Below are positions 34,751-43,888 of a DNA stretch of 64,000 bases, piece by piece (the first letter of the stretch is position 1; every line of letters starts with the position of its first letter). The notes below the pieces were generated by a model. The model was not told the origin of the DNA. It worked only from the letters and a program-made list of their open reading frames with translations, and searched no databases. The position numbers were made by a program, and so were the translations under genes. The stretch covers positions 3,525,001-3,589,000 of the forward strand of contig CP073344.1 in the NCBI GenBank assembly GCA_024397875.1. The letters run 5' to 3'. This DNA comes from Amphritea atlantica. Lineage in GTDB: Bacteria > Pseudomonadota > Gammaproteobacteria > Pseudomonadales > Balneatricaceae.

Positions 34751-35311
34751 ATGGCAGAAGTCCAAGCGGTTAAAGATACGGATACCATCAAGTTGATTAG
34801 CCATCTTCTGGGGATTCGGCATAGTCAGCAGATGTCGGATATCTGGAATATTGGGATTAACTTGGCGTTACGTATCTCTGATCTACTTGCTATCAAGTAT
34901 AGCGACATAGAAGAGGACCGATTGGTCCTCCGTGAACAAAAGACTGGCAAGCAGGCCAGTATTCAACTCAACCCTAAAGCATTACAAATAATTTGCCGCA
35001 TCAAACGGGAACATCCTAATCACATTTATTTGTTTCAATCTTACAGAAACCAACAATCTGTTAACCGTGCACCTCGTCCAATTTCTCGGCGAGCCGTAAG
35101 TAAAGCCTTCGGATCGGTTGGAAAGGAGTTGAAGCTGATGCTTGGTACACACTCCATGCGAAAGACCCGTGGCTACCATCTCTATAAATCCACTAGTGAT
35201 ATTGCGAGAGTAATGAAAATGCTCAGGCATAGCTCTGAGGGCGTAACCCTTCGCTATATTGGTATTACTCAGGAGGAAGTGGACCGCGACTTTAAGGAGC
35301 TAGAGTTATGA
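34751..35311 (+). CDS. Short tyrosine recombinase (catalytic domain only)
   Basis: A 186-residue integrase-type protein beginning at ATG 34751 after AAGGA. The catalytic set is present: Arg in GINLALRISDLLAIKY, Lys in REQKTGK, HSMRKTR (HxxR), the second His in LRHSSEG and the nucleophile Tyr in TLRYIG. There is no N-terminal arm or core-binding domain. It could work as an orphan recombinase for resolution or inversion within the element. Confidence 0.87.
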   Translation: MAEVQAVKDTDTIKLISHLLGIRHSQQMSDIWNIGINLALRISDLLAIKYSDIEEDRLVLREQKTGKQASIQLNPKALQIICRIKREHPNHIYLFQSYRNQQSVNRAPRPISRRAVSKAFGSVGKELKLMLGTHSMRKTRGYHLYKSTSDIARVMKMLRHSSEGVTLRYIGITQEEVDRDFKELEL

Positions 35312-35594
35312 TTGTTTCGGAAGCCCCCCCGGTGCATTCAAGTTGCTGAACCTTAGGCAAGTGATGGGCATTACAGGTCTAGCCAGTTCCACGGTTTACA
35401 AGTATTGCGCTGAGAATAGCTTTCCTAGGCCAGTTAAGGGCAGGTTTTTATCAAATGGAGGCACAGTCTTCATTTTTTTGGGATTGTTGCAACCTAAGTT
35501 GCGTGTCCCTTTCCGTATACTTTGGTTTTTTACTAGACAGCTTCAGTTATCAGGTATCGACAGATCTACTCTGATTGCAGTCAGCCTTAGGTGA
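35312..35594 (+). pseudogene. Frameshifted and truncated AlpA-family regulator
   Basis: From 35343 the frame reads LLNLRQVMGITGLASSTVYK and then SFPRPVKG, the first half of an AlpA protein; the rest (FLSNGGTVFIFLGL) does not match the family. An ATG at 35311 with the reading MIVSEAP joins this frame only if one base is added within or next to a run of seven C (35324-35330). I read it as a remnant damaged by a homopolymer frameshift and loss of the C-terminal half; a sequencing error in the C run is possible. Confidence 0.6.
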
Positions 35595-35665
35595 ATATGC
35601 AAGGTACCTCAGTACTTATTCGATTTTGGATTGAGTGGCCTGCAATTGATTAATTTGTTGTGTGT

Positions 35666-36898
35666 TCAAGTTCCTGACCTGCTTGTTTCGTTCCGGTCGT
35701 TGTAATTGGGCTCATAATTGAATATGTAATTCTTGCTCATACCTGACTCATTGGCACCGTAGCAATGCAAAGTCAAAATTGGATGGAGTGATACAATCCA
35801 GATATGACTCCCGGTTAATCTCCACTTGGGAAATATGTGCTTTATTTGGTTCTTTATTGCTGTGGCTATCATTGCACTTAACAATACTGCAATCTGGATT
35901 AGAGTCTCCCGTTGCTTTGGTGTAATCGGGAAAAACTGAAGTTGCTGCTGAATCATGTCGTTAGTTTGAGCAGATTCGTTGTACATACCTGAGCTGTCCG
36001 TCGAAAGTAAAATTTGCACTGCAGCTTGCAGCAGCACTAGGTTTAAGTCGAAAAGTAAGTTTTTTTTCTCAAGCCTTTTCCACACGGTCCTGCCTGATTC
36101 TAAGGTTATCGCTTCAAGCAATGATTGACGGGCCATATCAGGGGCCGTGTGAAATGGATTACTTAGATGACGATCTATATCCGCCCAACGCATATTTGGA
36201 TAATTCATGGGCTTCTTTCCAAGCTTGAGTGGGTCCAATGTACTCAATTGCTTTTCAAGCTCTTTATTCCGAGTAAAGAGCGATATTACTTTGGTTTCAA
36301 GGTATTGATAGCTAGAGAAAAGGAGCTTGATTCCTGATGAGCCTGCAGATAGTTCCGGTTGATGCGCCCAGATCGATTTTTTTGAATTGCTTTGTATTAT
36401 GGGGCTAATGAGGCCTTTGGCTTCTAGCTTGAATAGATTCGGTGAAATGTTGTGACGAGGTATTCCTGTTAGCTTTGATAGCTTTACTTTATGAAGATCT
36501 GTTACAAAACCAAACTCTTCAGAAATCGCTAGTACAGCAATCATTAACATCCTCTGGCGTACTGTGATCTTTTTACCTGCGAAAGGCTTTTGACTTAATA
36601 GTAAGTTACGAAACGATGGATGCGAGAGTTCCTCATTGCACGAGGCATTAAGAATAGGGGTTAGGTCGTATTTAAATGAATTTGCCCCTAAGTTAGTTTT
36701 CATATTAATGAGAGTCAGTAAACGAGCTTTCCGAAGCTCTTCAATAGCCTTTTTGAAGGTCCTATCGCACAAGCCCAACCGATTTCCGATGCTCTTCACG
36801 CTCCCTTCGATACATGTATTGTTTTGCTCATAGGCCAAGTGGTTTAGGCCAATCCATACAAACCTGCTAGCGGTGGAAAGTCCTCTATTGAAAGACAT
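35666..36898 (-). CDS. Winged-helix-type accessory protein of unknown function
   Basis: A 410-residue protein. The N-terminal 90 residues look like a winged helix-turn-helix (SIGNRLGLCDRTFKKAIEEL), a second one is possible near KLSKLTGIPRHNISPNLFKL. Two such domains in tandem recall plasmid-type replication initiators, but the rest is unrecognised. The upstream DNA has three TAATATA copies. Codon use and AT content differ from the core genes, in keeping with acquired DNA. Confidence 0.7.
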   Translation of the reverse strand: MSFNRGLSTASRFVWIGLNHLAYEQNNTCIEGSVKSIGNRLGLCDRTFKKAIEELRKARLLTLINMKTNLGANSFKYDLTPILNASCNEELSHPSFRNLLLSQKPFAGKKITVRQRMLMIAVLAISEEFGFVTDLHKVKLSKLTGIPRHNISPNLFKLEAKGLISPIIQSNSKKSIWAHQPELSAGSSGIKLLFSSYQYLETKVISLFTRNKELEKQLSTLDPLKLGKKPMNYPNMRWADIDRHLSNPFHTAPDMARQSLLEAITLESGRTVWKRLEKKNLLFDLNLVLLQAAVQILLSTDSSGMYNESAQTNDMIQQQLQFFPITPKQRETLIQIAVLLSAMIATAIKNQIKHIFPKWRLTGSHIWIVSLHPILTLHCYGANESGMSKNYIFNYEPNYNDRNETSRSGT

Positions 36899-36996
36899 AT
36901 GAATTTTCTCTAACCATTCAAGAGGTAGACTATATGTAGAAATACAGTATGACAGAACAATGCCTTATGATATTTTTTTTAAGATGAATTATTGTT

Positions 36997-37027
36997 TAAT
37001 ATATTTGATTTAATATAGTCTAATATA
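36997..37027. repeat. Three TAATATA repeats between the winged-helix gene and a small reading frame
   Basis: TAATATA occurs at 36997, 37011 and 37021 in strongly AT-rich DNA. They may be operators or iteron-like sites for the neighbouring winged-helix protein. Confidence 0.4.
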
Positions 37028-37053
37028 TTCAATAATGAAATCAGAGTGACGTC

Positions 37054-37245
37054 ATGGCGCAGTCATGGATTAGACAGAATGATAGAATACAGGAGCTCTG
37101 GGCGAGACAGTATCTCCTAAAGAAGCGAGCAGGTATGACTCGTTCCAACGACGGTCTTTCTGCGTCAAGAGAGTGGAATGAGTCTGAATCTGCACTGGCG
37201 TTTTTGACAAGGCTGGAAAAGCAGACAGACTCTGAAGCATTGTAA
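37054..37245 (+). CDS. Small reading frame truncated by the IS3-family element
   Basis: A 63-codon frame (MAQSWIRQNDRIQELWARQY at its start) whose TAA stop uses the first base supplied at the insertion junction. If the insertion is removed along with one GTA copy, the frame continues six codons (YILQRN) to a TAA at about 38489. So the original product was probably 69 residues. No family recognised; the high charge suggests a small DNA-binding or helical protein. Confidence 0.5.
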   Translation: MAQSWIRQNDRIQELWARQYLLKKRAGMTRSNDGLSASREWNESESALAFLTRLEKQTDSEAL

Positions 37246-37307
37246 TGGTCTAATGACACCGGACACTTTAATGAGAGACTATAAACGTCAAACATTGAGG
37301 TGTAGGA

Positions 37308-37598
37308 ATGGGACAGAAACGTAGTTACAAGCAATACCCGAAAGAGTTCAAAGAAGAAGCTGTTGCGCTGGTCATTGGCCAAGGTTACTCAGTGCCTGAA
37401 GCTGCTAAATCACTGGGTATTGCGGCCAATATGCTCTATCGCTGGAAACAGCAGTTTGAAGAGCAGCAACAAGGACAGACGCTGGCCGAGGATGAACGAG
37501 AAGAGCTAAAACGCCTGCGCAAAGAAAATAAAGAGCTGCGTATGGAGAAAGAGATTTTAAAAAAGGCTTCAGCCTTCTTCGCAAAAGAAATGAAGTAA
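37308..37598 (+). CDS. IS3-family transposase OrfA
   Basis: A 96-residue helix-turn-helix protein (YPKEFKEEAVALVIGQGYSV and then AAKSLGIAANMLYRWKQQFE) with a leucine-zipper segment (LKRLRKENKELRMEKEILKK). The slippery A-AAA-AAG at about 37559-37565 lies near its end, the expected place for -1 frameshifting into OrfB to make the full transposase. Confidence 0.95.
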   Translation: MGQKRSYKQYPKEFKEEAVALVIGQGYSVPEAAKSLGIAANMLYRWKQQFEEQQQGQTLAEDEREELKRLRKENKELRMEKEILKKASAFFAKEMK

Positions 37599-37657
37599 AG
37601 TATCGCTTCGTTCAGCGCCAAGCCGCGATCTATCCAGTACGTGTTCTGTGCCGTGTA

Positions 37658-38467
37658 ATGAGAGTGAGCAGCTCCGCATATTACAGCTGGTGTAAACGGC
37701 CAGCGAAGGTCATCAGCGCTGATACTCTGCACTTGTATCGCAGAGCCAAAGAGTTGTTTAGGGCTAGCCGAGAGAGCCTGGGCAGTCGAGAGCTGGCGAA
37801 AAAGCTACGTGAAGAAGGCTTTAGAATTGGACGTTATCGCACCCGCACACTCATGCGTAAACTGAAATTACAGGTTAAGCAGCGTACCGCTTACAAGGTA
37901 ACGACTAAACGCAGACATAGCGATCAGGTGGCTGACAACCTGCTGAACCAGAATTTTAACCCGGTTGCTCCGAATGAGGTTTGGGCTGGCGATATCACGT
38001 ATCTCAGAACTGCGGAGGGGTGGATGTATCTTGCGATCGTGATGGACTTGTACTCACGTCGTATTGTGGGCTGGCATATTGATAAGCGCATGAGTGCTGA
38101 CCTGGTTTGCAGAGCGTTGATGAAAGCAGTTAATCTGCGTCAGCCGAAACAGGGCTTGGTCTTTCACAGTGACCGAGGTTCACAATATACCAGCAAACAG
38201 CACCGGCGCTTGCTGAAAAGCTACGGCCTCCGTTCATCTATGGGTGACGTTGGAGCCTGCTGGGATAATGCAGTCGTTGAGCGCTTCTTTGGTAGCTTAA
38301 AGCATGACTGGATACTGAAGGTTAACCAGCCAACGCGAGAGCATATGAGGCAGGATGTGGTTAAGTACATGAGATATTACAATCTGGAAAGGCTTCATAC
38401 GGCGAACGGAAGTTTATCTCCGGTCAACTTTGAAAATTTACAAAAAAAGGTGTCCGGTTGGAGTTGA
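37658..38467 (+). CDS. IS3-family transposase OrfB (DDE integrase domain)
   Basis: A 269-residue rve-type catalytic part. DDE residues: Asp in VWAGDITYLRT, Asp in LVFHSDRGSQYTS, Glu in NAVVERFFGSLKHDW, with the K/R after. It lies in the -1 frame relative to OrfA and is most likely made as an OrfAB fusion; the frame is open further upstream than the ATG given. Confidence 0.95.
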   Translation: MRVSSSAYYSWCKRPAKVISADTLHLYRRAKELFRASRESLGSRELAKKLREEGFRIGRYRTRTLMRKLKLQVKQRTAYKVTTKRRHSDQVADNLLNQNFNPVAPNEVWAGDITYLRTAEGWMYLAIVMDLYSRRIVGWHIDKRMSADLVCRALMKAVNLRQPKQGLVFHSDRGSQYTSKQHRRLLKSYGLRSSMGDVGACWDNAVVERFFGSLKHDWILKVNQPTREHMRQDVVKYMRYYNLERLHTANGSLSPVNFENLQKKVSGWS

Positions 38468-38661
38468 CCAGTACATCTTGCAGAGAAATTAAAAGACGGA
38501 CCTTGGATAGTTAAGTAATTAACACAAACTTTACACTTAATCGTAGACCTCATAACATTCACACCTTGACTACGGTAAACCGTACAGCCATCACACCTTA
38601 ACGGCTTCCAAAGACCCTGCTGTGAGCCGGTAGCGCGTCGGCTAGCCCCGATTTTTACAAA

Positions 38662-39954
38662 TTAAATTAAGCCATCTAAATGATCAGCCCATTTCTGCAA
38701 CCACTCGCAGCACTCTGCTTCGTAACGATGAAGGTCATACGTTCCTTCTATCCCACCTCGAGCATGACCAAGTACTGCTTCAGCAATCTCATTAGGGCAA
38801 CGCAAACGTGACAACCCAGTCCTAACCGTTCTGCGAAGGTCATGCGGCACCCACGGATCTATCTCCAACATTTTCCCATTTTTTCGCATGCGCCAAGCCT
38901 GCTCAGTCAACTGCTTTTGCTGGATTGGCAGCTTAGTCTTAGTGGAAGGGAACAGATATTTCTCAGTATTGAGGCGAAGAAAACGCAGGAATTCAACGGC
39001 CTGCTTTGGAAGCTGGACAGACCTTTCCGCACCCGTTTTAGACTCTCTAATATGAAAGGTTCCTTTTTCCATATCAATATCTTTCCATTCAGCAACGCAG
39101 ACTTCTCCAGTCCGGCAGCCCGTCCATAATGTAAACCTAATGATATTTTTCTGTGTAGGGGTGTAAATTGATCCGGGCAACCATTCAAGAAGCTTCTTCA
39201 ACTCCCGATCAGATAGCGCTCTTTTGCCCTTCTGGCTAGTTAGCTTGACCTTGGCCTGCCTTAGACTAGCTTTAGCAAGAAGTGCTGGGTTAGCAAAATC
39301 AGGCGGTAATCGACCAAGACCAATCGCGTACTCATAAGCAGCCGTTAATTCACGAAGCACATTTCCTGCTTGTACATTTGCTCCTCGATTGACTATACCC
39401 ATGATGTGCTCCACTACCATCTGACGAGTTAACTCATTCGCTTCAAGTGAGCCAAACCCCCTTATTGGATCACTTTCCAGGGTACGTCGCGTTTCAGCCT
39501 GTCCCTTTGGCTTTCTAGCACCTAGAACAAGTTTGCCGTCGGGCGTCTTCCGGTCCTCGATATACTCTTCCAGATATAAATCGATCAATTTTTTTACACT
39601 AAAGCCTTGATGGGAGGCTTTTAGAGCCTCTTCATTTTTAACTGTGGCTTCAGCCTCTATTTGTTTCTTTTTCTCATTTGCAGGACACATCCCGGATAAA
39701 CGGGCCTCCTTTAAAATTAAGAATTGGTTCCTTGCCTCAGCCAGAGACATCTCAGGGAATCTGCCGATATTCATTTGCACCAGTTTGCCCGTTAAAGGGC
39801 TTCGATATCTATAGTAGAAAGATGTCCTTCCTGATTTACCACGACTAACTCTCAATCCTCGGTATTCACCAATATCAGATCGATCTGGGCTTCCAGGTTT
39901 CATATTTTCAACTGTTTTTGAAGTGAGCGGTTTGCTACCCTGATGCGTTGTCAT
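38662..39954 (-). CDS. P4-type tyrosine integrase
   Basis: A 430-residue integrase. The N-terminal arm-binding DUF4102 domain (GEYRGLRVSRGKSGRTSFYY) is followed by the core-binding and catalytic domains, with Arg in WTGCRTGEVCVAEW, HDLRRT (HxxR), GHARGG and the Tyr in EGTYDLH. Complete by length. It is read toward the island interior and sits 180 bases from mutS, so the site-specific attachment end is probably between them. No tRNA is found there, unlike most P4-type insertions. Confidence 0.93.
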   Translation of the reverse strand: MTTHQGSKPLTSKTVENMKPGSPDRSDIGEYRGLRVSRGKSGRTSFYYRYRSPLTGKLVQMNIGRFPEMSLAEARNQFLILKEARLSGMCPANEKKKQIEAEATVKNEEALKASHQGFSVKKLIDLYLEEYIEDRKTPDGKLVLGARKPKGQAETRRTLESDPIRGFGSLEANELTRQMVVEHIMGIVNRGANVQAGNVLRELTAAYEYAIGLGRLPPDFANPALLAKASLRQAKVKLTSQKGKRALSDRELKKLLEWLPGSIYTPTQKNIIRFTLWTGCRTGEVCVAEWKDIDMEKGTFHIRESKTGAERSVQLPKQAVEFLRFLRLNTEKYLFPSTKTKLPIQQKQLTEQAWRMRKNGKMLEIDPWVPHDLRRTVRTGLSRLRCPNEIAEAVLGHARGGIEGTYDLHRYEAECCEWLQKWADHLDGLI

Positions 39955-40133
39955 TGCATTGTCTCCAAGCCTAACTCTATAGCCAGTATAGGTTTTATGA
40001 TAGCACTACAAAGCAACCAGAAAAACCTATACTAAAACCTATACTTATTTTTGCGCTGCAATGGAACCTCATGGAATACAATGAAACAAATAAAGTCGAT
40101 ACATACAGAAAATACATTATACTTCAGTGACTT
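39955..40133. other. Integrase-mutS junction with three 11-bp repeats
   Basis: AAAACCTATAC occurs at 40022-40032 and 40034-40044, and inverted (GTATAGGTTTT) at 39986-39996, all exact. They lie 30 to 90 bp before the integrase start and may be integrase arm-type sites, an operator or part of the attachment region. The mutS promoter must also be here or in the element. Confidence 0.6.
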
Positions 40134-42725
40134 ATGAAAAATATAAGTAAAGAAAATCAATCCATTGAGAACAAACACACACCAATGATGCAACAGTATC
40201 TTAAGATCAAGGCTGAACACCCTGATCAACTGGTGTTCTATCGCATGGGCGATTTCTACGAGTTGTTTTTTGATGATGCTAAGAAAGCCTCGCAACTACT
40301 GGATATCTCGCTAACGGCAAGAGGCAAGTCTGCTGGCGATCCAATACCGATGGCAGGAATCCCTTACCACTCGGCAGACGGTTATATTGCAAAAATTGTA
40401 CGCGCAGGCGAGTCGGTAGCGATCTGTGAGCAGGTGGGCGATCCTGCCACCAGCAAGGGACCGGTCGAGCGTAAAGTGATGCGTATCGTTACGCCGGGGA
40501 CATTGAGTGACGAAGCGCTGCTGGATGAACGCCGGGACAGTCTGCTGATCGCGGTGAACACCGACCTGCAACGCTACGGTATCGCGATTGTGGATATCAG
40601 TACCGGTCGCTTCAGTTTACTTGAGGTGACGGGCGAAGAAGCGCTGCACGGTGAACTTGAGCGGATAAAACCGGCTGAAATTCTGTTCAATGATGGTCAC
40701 AATCTGGCTCAGTCTCTGCAATCTTACAAAGGCCTGCGTCCTCAGGCTCCCTGGAATTTTGAACGGGAAACCGCTGAACGCTTGTTATGTCAGCAATTCC
40801 AGACCAAGGACCTGACAGGGTTTGGCTGTGATCACCTGCCGGTGGCTCTGGGTGCCGCGGGCTGCCTGCTGCAATACGCGAAAGACACTCAGCGAACCGC
40901 ACTACCTCATATTCGCCGCCTGCTGCTGGAACAGCGGGATGAAAGCGTTATCCTGGATGCCGCCACCCGCAAGAATCTGGAGATCGATATCAATCTGGCG
41001 GGCGGGCGTGAAAATACCCTGGCCTCGGTAATTGATAAAACCGCAACACCGATGGGCAGTCGCATGCTCAGACGCTGGCTGAACCGGCCGCTGCGTTGTC
41101 GCAATACGCTGCAATCCCGCCAGGCTGCACTGCAATGGCTGATCACTGACTACCGTTTTGAACAGTTATCGCCTCCACTGAAACAGATTGGCGATATCGA
41201 ACGGGTGTTAGCCCGGGTTGCCCTGCGTTCCGCCCGTCCCCGCGACCTTGAACGACTAAAGAACGCTTTTCAGGTTCTGCCTGAGGTTCAGGCGCTTCTG
41301 GCAGCGACACAACCGGCCCTGCTCAAAACGCTGACGGAAACCGCCGGCACCTTCCCTGATCTTTGCGACCTGCTGAACCGGGCAGTCACAGAAAATCCAC
41401 CGGTGGTTATCCGTGATGGTGGCGTCATCGCCACCGGTTACGATGCCGAGCTGGACGAGTTGCGGGGCCTGAGTGAAAACGCCGGTGACTATCTGGTACA
41501 GCTGGAAACCCGTGAACGGGAACGCACCGGTATCCCAACACTTAAAGTAGGCTACAACCGGGTGCACGGCTATTTTATCGAGATAGGTAAAGCACAGAAG
41601 GCAGAGGTCCCTGCCGACTATATCCGTCGCCAGACACTCAAAAATGCAGAACGCTACATAACCCCGGAGCTGAAAGAGTTTGAAGATAAAGCCCTGAGCG
41701 CTAAAAGCCGGGCATTAGGCCGTGAAAAAGCGCTGTATGAAGCGCTGGTTGAGACCCTTGCAGAGCAGCTCGCCCAACTGCAGGACAGCGCGGCGGCGCT
41801 GGCTGAACTGGATGTCCTGTGCAACCTTGCAGAACGTGCCGACAGCCTGGATTATGTGGTTCCAACACTGACGGATGAACCGCAGGTTCAGATTACCGGC
41901 GGCCGCCACCCGGTGGTTGAGGATGTACTCGACGATCCTTTTGTCGCCAACAGCCTGAATCTCTCCCCTGAACGGCAGATGCTGATTATTACCGGCCCCA
42001 ATATGGGTGGTAAATCCACCTATATGCGTCAGGCTGCGCTGATAACACTGCTGGCTCATATTGGCAGCTATGTCCCGGCTCAGAGCGCAACTATCGGTCT
42101 GGTTGACCGGATATTTACCCGCATGGGATCGTCAGATGATCTGGCCGGAGGCCGTTCGACCTTCATGGTGGAGATGACGGAAACCGCCAATATTCTGCAC
42201 AACGCAACCGAACAAAGTCTGGTACTGATGGATGAAGTCGGCCGCGGCACCAGCACCTTCGATGGATTATCTCTGGCCTGGTCTGCGGCGGAATACCTGG
42301 CAAATGAAGTTAAGGCGATGACCCTGTTTGCCACCCACTATTTTGAGCTGACCGTGCTACCGGAGCTCTGTCAGGGGGTATTCAATGTTCATCTGACCGC
42401 GATTGAGCATCAGGATCATATTGTCTTTATGCATGAAGTTCAGGAGGGCCCGGCGAGTCAGAGTTATGGCTTACAGGTGGCCCAACTGGCGGGAGTGCCC
42501 GGCAATGTGATCAGCCGTGCCCGCCAGAAACTGATTCAACTCGAGGAGGATGCAGGTCAGACTGAGCAGCGTCGCCAGCCGCCACCGGTTCAGGATGACC
42601 TGTTTGTTGCGCCACGTCCCCACCCTGCCCTGGTGCAGCTTCAGGCGCTTGAACCTGACAACCTGAGCCCCCGGGAAGCACTGGAGCTTATCTATAGTCT
42701 GAAAAAAGCAGCTGAGCGTAACTGA
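40134..42725 (+). CDS. mutS: MutS, DNA mismatch recognition protein
   Basis: An 863-residue protein that binds mispaired bases and recruits MutL using ATP. The mismatch-reading FxE motif is in MGDFYELFF near residue 40, the Walker A is [13 protein letters not shown], Walker [17 protein letters not shown], and the switch His in LFATHYFEL. It is full length compared with E. coli MutS (853). The accessory island ends just upstream, so its native promoter may have been displaced or replaced. It converges with rpoS across a shared terminator. Confidence 0.98.
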   Translation: MKNISKENQSIENKHTPMMQQYLKIKAEHPDQLVFYRMGDFYELFFDDAKKASQLLDISLTARGKSAGDPIPMAGIPYHSADGYIAKIVRAGESVAICEQVGDPATSKGPVERKVMRIVTPGTLSDEALLDERRDSLLIAVNTDLQRYGIAIVDISTGRFSLLEVTGEEALHGELERIKPAEILFNDGHNLAQSLQSYKGLRPQAPWNFERETAERLLCQQFQTKDLTGFGCDHLPVALGAAGCLLQYAKDTQRTALPHIRRLLLEQRDESVILDAATRKNLEIDINLAGGRENTLASVIDKTATPMGSRMLRRWLNRPLRCRNTLQSRQAALQWLITDYRFEQLSPPLKQIGDIERVLARVALRSARPRDLERLKNAFQVLPEVQALLAATQPALLKTLTETAGTFPDLCDLLNRAVTENPPVVIRDGGVIATGYDAELDELRGLSENAGDYLVQLETRERERTGIPTLKVGYNRVHGYFIEIGKAQKAEVPADYIRRQTLKNAERYITPELKEFEDKALSAKSRALGREKALYEALVETLAEQLAQLQDSAAALAELDVLCNLAERADSLDYVVPTLTDEPQVQITGGRHPVVEDVLDDPFVANSLNLSPERQMLIITGPNMGGKSTYMRQAALITLLAHIGSYVPAQSATIGLVDRIFTRMGSSDDLAGGRSTFMVEMTETANILHNATEQSLVLMDEVGRGTSTFDGLSLAWSAAEYLANEVKAMTLFATHYFELTVLPELCQGVFNVHLTAIEHQDHIVFMHEVQEGPASQSYGLQVAQLAGVPGNVISRARQKLIQLEEDAGQTEQRRQPPPVQDDLFVAPRPHPALVQLQALEPDNLSPREALELIYSLKKAAERN

Positions 42726-42775
42726 TTCAGAGAGCCGCCCCTCTGAAAGCGCAGAGATCCGCGAATTTTAGCGAT

Positions 42776-42809
42776 AAAAAAACCGGGTGTTTAACAACCC
42801 GGTTTTTTT
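42776..42809. terminator. Bidirectional terminator between mutS and rpoS
   Basis: AAAAAACCGGGT and ACCCGGTTTTTTT form a hairpin with A- and T-tracts on both sides, 50 bases after mutS and 15 before the rpoS end. Confidence 0.93.
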
Positions 42810-42822
42810 ATCTCTCAAGCGC

Positions 42823-43818
42823 TCAGCCTTTCAGCAGATCTTCGCCACTCAGACCATTTCGCTCCACGATCTCACGCAGCTTACGCAGTGCTTCAACCTG
42901 TATCTGTCGCACCCGTTCACGGGTCAGGCCGATCTCTTTACCCACTTCTTCCAGTGTGCTCATCTCATAGCCTCTGAGTCCGAAGCGGCGGGACAGAACC
43001 TCAGCATGCTTTTCCGGCAACATTCCCAGCCAGCCTTCCAGATTGCCGCTGATATTGGATTTCTGCAGCAGAGTCTCCGGATCCGATGACTCTTCATCCG
43101 CGATCGTATCCAGCAACATCTTATCTGAATCTTTACCGACCGGAACATCGATGGAACTAACCCGTTCATTCAGGCCGAACATCTTCTCAACATTTTCAAC
43201 AGGCTTATCAACTGCCGTGGCAATCTCTTCCACTGTTGGTTCATGGTCAAGCTTCTGGGCCAGCTCACGGGCGGCACGCAGATAGACATTCAGTTCTTTA
43301 ACCACATGGATCGGCAACCGGATAGTACGGGTCTGATTCATGATCGCCCGCTCTATGGTTTGTCTGATCCACCAGGTCGCATAGGTTGAGAAACGAAAGC
43401 CCCGCTCCGGATCAAACTTTTCGACCGCCCGGATCAGACCAAGATTACCCTCTTCAATCAGATCCAGTAGCGTCAGCCCCCGGTTGATATAACGGCGGGC
43501 AATTTTAACCACCAGCCGCAGATTACTTTCAATCATCCGCTTGCGTGATGCTTCATCGCCTTTCAGAGCTCGGCGGGAGAAGTACACCTCCTCCTCAGCC
43601 GTCAGCAGCGGTGAGAAACCAATCTCATTAAGGTATAACTGTGTTGCATCCAGTGTTTTGGCATTCAGCAGGTCATTATGGGCCATACTGCCCTTACCTC
43701 GCCCACTGTTCAGAAACTCTGGCTCGTCGTTAGCAACTTCGTCAGGACCCGGACTGGTGTTGTCCATATCACTGGAAACCGCATCCAGCTCCTGATCACT
43801 ATTTTCAACATTTACCAT
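42823..43818 (-). CDS. rpoS: RpoS, stationary-phase sigma factor
   Basis: A 331-residue sigma-70 family protein. Region 1.2 ([20 protein letters not shown]), region 2 ([20 protein letters not shown] then [20 protein letters not shown]) and region 4 ([20 protein letters not shown]) are all intact. It directs general stress and stationary-phase transcription. It lies 70 bases after nlpD, the usual arrangement in which part of its transcription starts inside nlpD. Confidence 0.98.
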   Translation of the reverse strand: MVNVENSDQELDAVSSDMDNTSPGPDEVANDEPEFLNSGRGKGSMAHNDLLNAKTLDATQLYLNEIGFSPLLTAEEEVYFSRRALKGDEASRKRMIESNLRLVVKIARRYINRGLTLLDLIEEGNLGLIRAVEKFDPERGFRFSTYATWWIRQTIERAIMNQTRTIRLPIHVVKELNVYLRAARELAQKLDHEPTVEEIATAVDKPVENVEKMFGLNERVSSIDVPVGKDSDKMLLDTIADEESSDPETLLQKSNISGNLEGWLGMLPEKHAEVLSRRFGLRGYEMSTLEEVGKEIGLTRERVRQIQVEALRKLREIVERNGLSGEDLLKG

Positions 43819-43888
43819 TGCATTATTCCCGAGTAACCTTTTTTATAGCTTTTTAGCAGTTACTACATAGTGATAATCATTTAAGTAT

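Larger units (their letters stand above)
37245..38470 (+). mobile_element. IS3-family insertion sequence
   Basis: About 1.2 kb. Ends are imperfect inverted repeats: left TGGTCTAATGACACCGGACAC, right TGGTCAACTCCAACCGGACAC when read inward, matching in TGGTC and CCGGACAC. A GTA flanks both sides (37242-37244 and 38471-38473) if the left end is placed at 37245, suggesting a 3-bp target duplication. It encodes OrfA and OrfB in the -1 frame arrangement. Confidence 0.92.

Noticed and set aside
26763..39996. Possible att pair from ATAGGTTT on both sides of the accessory block
   Set aside because: Only eight to nine shared bases, easily found by chance.
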